Shown: piece after piece, positions 14,828 to 16,707 of the stretch | Numbering within the stretch: the stretch's first letter is position 1 | Layout of the letters: each line of letters opens with the position of its first letter | Source of the DNA: Aurantiacibacter poecillastricola | GTDB lineage: Bacteria > Pseudomonadota > Alphaproteobacteria > Sphingomonadales > Sphingomonadaceae | Direction: 5' to 3' | DNA: 16,707 nt | Assembly: GCF_030730945.1 (NCBI RefSeq) | Contig: NZ_JAVAMS010000013.1 | Span: 1-16,707, forward strand | Notes under the pieces: generated by a model | What the model saw: the letters and a program-made list of their open reading frames with translations, nothing else | Database searches by the model: none | What the model was told of the DNA's origin: nothing | Position numbers and translations under genes: made by a program

Positions 14828-15218
14828 GAACCCGCGCATCCGCATCTACGCCAACCGCTGGTTCGCCAAGTTTGCGGCAAAGGAAAAGATCAGCGATGCC
14901 ACGCTTGCTGATGCCGTGCATCGGGCCGAAGCCGGCCTGATCGATGCCGATCTTGGCAGCTGCCTCGTCAAGCAGCGCATCGCGCGCCAGGGCGGAGGCA
15001 AGTCGGGCGGCTATCGCTCGATCCTGATCTTCCGCTCGGGCGAGCGGGTCATATTCGTGTTTGCCTTCGCCAAGAGCGATAAGGCGAACCTGAGTGCGGC
15101 GGAACTGAAGGTCTATCGCAAAGCGGCCAGCATCATGCTGGAACTGGGCGAAGACCAGATCGAAACGGAAGTTGAAGCAGGCCGATTGGTCGAGGTGAAA
15201 GACGATGAGCAAGGCTAG
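14820..15218 (+). CDS. Type II toxin, RelE/HigB-like family
   Basis: This 132-aa protein shows NRWFAKFAAKEKISDATLAD (12-31), LIDADLGSCLVKQRIARQGG (40-59), the core strand SGGYRSILIFRSGERVIFVF (62-81) and AFAKSDKANLS (82-92). This order is typical of a RelE/ParE-superfamily group of cytotoxic translational repressors. Such toxins cut mRNA at the ribosome. ATG 14820 is chosen because family members start just before this block. An in-frame ATG at 14799 would add seven residues (MIAGHCC) of doubtful value. It overlaps the end of integrase 2 by 8 bases and the antitoxin by 14. The toxin-first order is that of HigBA-like systems. The C-terminal 30 acidic residues extend beyond the core fold. Confidence 0.85.
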   Translation: MTENPRIRIYANRWFAKFAAKEKISDATLADAVHRAEAGLIDADLGSCLVKQRIARQGGGKSGGYRSILIFRSGERVIFVFAFAKSDKANLSAAELKVYRKAASIMLELGEDQIETEVEAGRLVEVKDDEQG

Positions 15219-15534
15219 GGCAAAGACCTACAAGAGCGAGGCGATGGCCGCAGTCCACGAGATGATGGAAGGCCTCCATGACGCGGGCAGCATCGACAAG
15301 CGTACCATGCGCGAGTTTGACGAGGCCTGCCTTGCGCCTGCGCCCGTCCTGTCACCGGACGAGATCAAGGCTATCCGCGAAGCGGAGCATGTCTCGCAGC
15401 CGGTGTTCGCTCGTTATCTCAACGTGTCGAAGAACCTAGTGTCGGACTGGGAGCGCGGAGCGAAGAAGCCGGGAGGCCCGGCACTGCGGCTGTTGTCGAT
15501 TATCCAGCGTAGTGGGCTGGAGGCGGTGGCGTAA
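15205..15534 (+). CDS. XRE-type antitoxin/transcriptional regulator
   Basis: This 109-aa protein has a C-terminal helix-turn-helix at about 53-89 (EIKAIREAEHVSQPVFARYL, NVSKNLVSDWERGAKKPGGP), as in the HigA/NadS-like antitoxins that accompany RelE/HigB-like toxins. The N-terminal 45 residues (SKARAKTYKSEAMAAVHEMM) probably contact the toxin. It neutralises the toxin and represses the operon in the usual model. The ATG lies inside the toxin frame, with GAGGTGA upstream, so expression is coupled. It could instead also regulate the recombinases, since all four genes overlap in a chain. Confidence 0.87.
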   Translation: MSKARAKTYKSEAMAAVHEMMEGLHDAGSIDKRTMREFDEACLAPAPVLSPDEIKAIREAEHVSQPVFARYLNVSKNLVSDWERGAKKPGGPALRLLSIIQRSGLEAVA

Positions 15535-15712
15535 GCCGGGTCATTATCACGCCGTATTCCCAGCTGCATGAAACGGATTTCACCGGTTTGAATTCGTTGA
15601 GCTTGACGGTTCCGCGATGAGGGGCACACAGTCTCTGCTGACGGGTACGTCCACCTGATCGAGTTAATATATAGAAACTTCCGGAAAATGGAGATGTCTG
15701 ATTTTCAAGTCA
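15535..15712. other. Non-coding junction with abrupt drop in GC
   Basis: These 178 bases hold no gene I can support. The left half is GC-balanced; from about 15660 the sequence turns AT-rich (TTAATATATAG at 15664-15674) and stays so to 16550. No terminator hairpin, tRNA or clear direct repeat was found by eye. It is a candidate element boundary or insertion point. Confidence 0.4.
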
Positions 15713-16153
15713 TTGTTCGGCAAGCCCGAAGCTAGTCCGCCTCCCACGATCATTCGAGATCTGAACGGCCTGAAGCCTCACCTAGCACAGGCCGGTTATT
15801 CTATTGAAGACAGGCCGCCCGTCGAAATCCTTGGTGTCCCGATGGAACGCGTCCGCATGAACCAAGCAGGAGTAGTCTCTGCAGTTGGATTCGGGGGCGG
15901 GTATTTTCATATAGTGCGAATGATCGGGCTCACGCGGACATTGACCCCGAAGGAGGTCGTCGATTTTAACGCAAGTGTCCAAATTTTCAACGTAACGCCC
16001 AATGATGAACCCCCGAGCGCTATCATAAAAACGCATGTTCCAGCGCGACATGGCGCAGCGCTTCAAACGATAATAGACTTGCTTTCATATTCCGATGACG
16101 CAGTAAAAAAGCTTATTTCAGTCGTTGGCCAAAGTAGTGTGAAGGGTATATAA
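15713..16153 (+). CDS. YbjN-like small protein, first of two
   Basis: The 146-aa reading starts at TTG 15713. The same frame is open back to 15668, and an upstream reading L-I-F-K-S-L-FGKPE from CTG 15698 looks natural, so the true start may be non-ATG and slightly earlier. The two ATGs just upstream (15688 and 15694) are in another frame that stops after 15 or 13 codons. The body (GYSIEDRPPVEILGVPMERV, GGGYFHIVRMIGLTRTL, VVDFNASVQIFNV, IIDLLSYSDDAVKKLISVVG) has the strand and helix order of YbjN/type III chaperone-like folds. Such proteins are thought to act as chaperones or regulators. It lies one base before the next gene, and codon use is much less GC-rich than to the left. The fold assignment is tentative. 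Confidence 0.6.
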   Translation: MFGKPEASPPPTIIRDLNGLKPHLAQAGYSIEDRPPVEILGVPMERVRMNQAGVVSAVGFGGGYFHIVRMIGLTRTLTPKEVVDFNASVQIFNVTPNDEPPSAIIKTHVPARHGAALQTIIDLLSYSDDAVKKLISVVGQSSVKGI

Positions 16154-16154
16154 A

Positions 16155-16550
16155 TTGGAAAATACGTTTATCCAGACGCAAGATTTGAGTTCACTTGATA
16201 AGACAATTAGAAAAATCGGCATTGAATGCATCGAAGGGCGGGAAAATGGTGTTCCCGTCTTAACTGTTACAGTTGGACGCATTCTGTTTATGGCCATGAT
16301 TCACAATCAGTGTCTAAAGCTCATCTATCGCTTACGAGAAGATAATTTTCAGGGCGGCGTAGCATTCGCCAACCACTGGAACTCGATGAATTTTCTTGGC
16401 ACGTTAATTCCAATGACTGACGGTTTCGTAATGAAATATGAAAGCCTTGTAAGTCACGGTATTATTGTGGGAAATCTCAAAGATACGCTGACATTGTTTG
16501 CGGCTTCTGTAGATAAATTTCTGGACGAGTGGTTCACGCTCACATCGTAG
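16155..16550 (+). CDS. YbjN-domain protein, second of two
   Basis: This 131-aa protein starts at TTG 16155, eight bases after GAAGGG, immediately behind the first YbjN-like gene. It follows the YbjN pattern: LDKTIRKIGIECIEG, VLTVTVGRILFMAMIH, LKLIYRLREDNFQGG, then the conserved helix FANHWNSMNFLGTLIPMTDG, a strand KYESLVSHGIIVGNLKDTL and a final amphipathic helix FAASVDKFLDEWF. The family is small, soluble and linked to stress or sensory regulation in enterobacteria, but has no settled activity. Translational coupling with its neighbour and similar size suggest the two form a heteromeric pair. The low GC suggests origin outside the backbone. Confidence 0.68.
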   Translation: MENTFIQTQDLSSLDKTIRKIGIECIEGRENGVPVLTVTVGRILFMAMIHNQCLKLIYRLREDNFQGGVAFANHWNSMNFLGTLIPMTDGFVMKYESLVSHGIIVGNLKDTLTLFAASVDKFLDEWFTLTS

Positions 16551-16578
16551 CAGTTATGGAGGGGGCTCGCATCGGCCT

Positions 16579-16707
16579 TTACCCGAATATTAGCCCCAAT
16601 AGAAACAGACCTAGAGCAACTGGGATCGCCAGAATCATCAGTTGTGCCATGCAGCCTGCAGACCAGCATCCAGCGGCAACCCCATTTGAAACTGCGCCCT
16701 CAACTTT
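16579..16707 (-). CDS. C-terminal end of a membrane-anchored protein (5' truncated)
   Basis: On the minus strand a frame open from the right edge ends at the stop 16581-16579. Its last 23 residues (MAQLMILAIP followed by VALGLFLLGLIFG) form a hydrophobic helix suitable as a C-terminal membrane anchor. Before it lie small-residue-rich sequences (GAVSNGVAAGCWSAGC). Only about 42 residues are visible, and no family can be assigned. The gene converges on the YbjN pair. It may equally be a chance frame. Confidence 0.35.
   Translation of the reverse strand, partial: KVEGAVSNGVAAGCWSAGCMAQLMILAIPVALGLFLLGLIFG

Noticed and set aside
1..16707. CRISPR array, rRNA or tRNA gene, insertion sequence
   Set aside because: No regularly spaced repeats, no tRNA cloverleaf or rRNA-like stretch, and no transposase motif were found by eye in any region; a program scan was not possible.

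Overview
The window reads as part of a mobile element (integrative element or large plasmid) of an alphaproteobacterium, most likely a sphingomonad. This rests on high-GC coding sequence with strong C/G third positions, and on a gene set that I recall from sphingomonad plasmids and integrative elements: strawberry-notch-type helicase, large ParB-like protein, ArdC-like protein, DUF2493 protein, SSB and several small orphan proteins. No search was run, so the taxonomic call is an inference.

Layout. Positions 2-3249 (+) hold the C-terminal end of a strawberry-notch-family protein and a 657-aa ParB-like protein, closed by a strong terminator. Positions 3425-7090 (-) are a cargo island of four tightly packed genes on the opposite strand, visibly less GC-rich. 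In transcription order they are a small protein whose reading frame is broken, a QueC-like enzyme, an XRE/ImmA-type HTH-metallopeptidase and a PIN-domain protein. All junctions between the intact genes overlap, and a cluster of TGACA/TGTCA sites lies just upstream. This is the best candidate for an undescribed defence or stress system. It resembles the QueC component of Qat and type IV CBASS without any of their other genes.

Positions 7278-10930 (+) return to the backbone: ArdC-like protein, a 146-aa protein, DUF2493 protein, an 89-aa protein and SSB, ending in a perfect 15-bp terminator hairpin. Positions 10997-11865 carry two small orphan genes. Positions 11866-12332 hold no gene. Positions 12333-15534 (+) are a chain of four overlapping genes: two tyrosine recombinases, then a RelE/HigB-like toxin and an XRE antitoxin. 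From about 15660 the base composition drops sharply, and two adjacent YbjN-like genes follow (15713-16550). A C-terminal membrane segment of another gene enters from the right edge on the minus strand.

A recurring theme in the backbone is the leader. Several genes share an ATCAGGAG ribosome binding site placed directly before the start codon, and in four cases the Shine-Dalgarno sequence can pair with an upstream complementary arm. This suggests that translation of these genes may be controlled by RNA structure.
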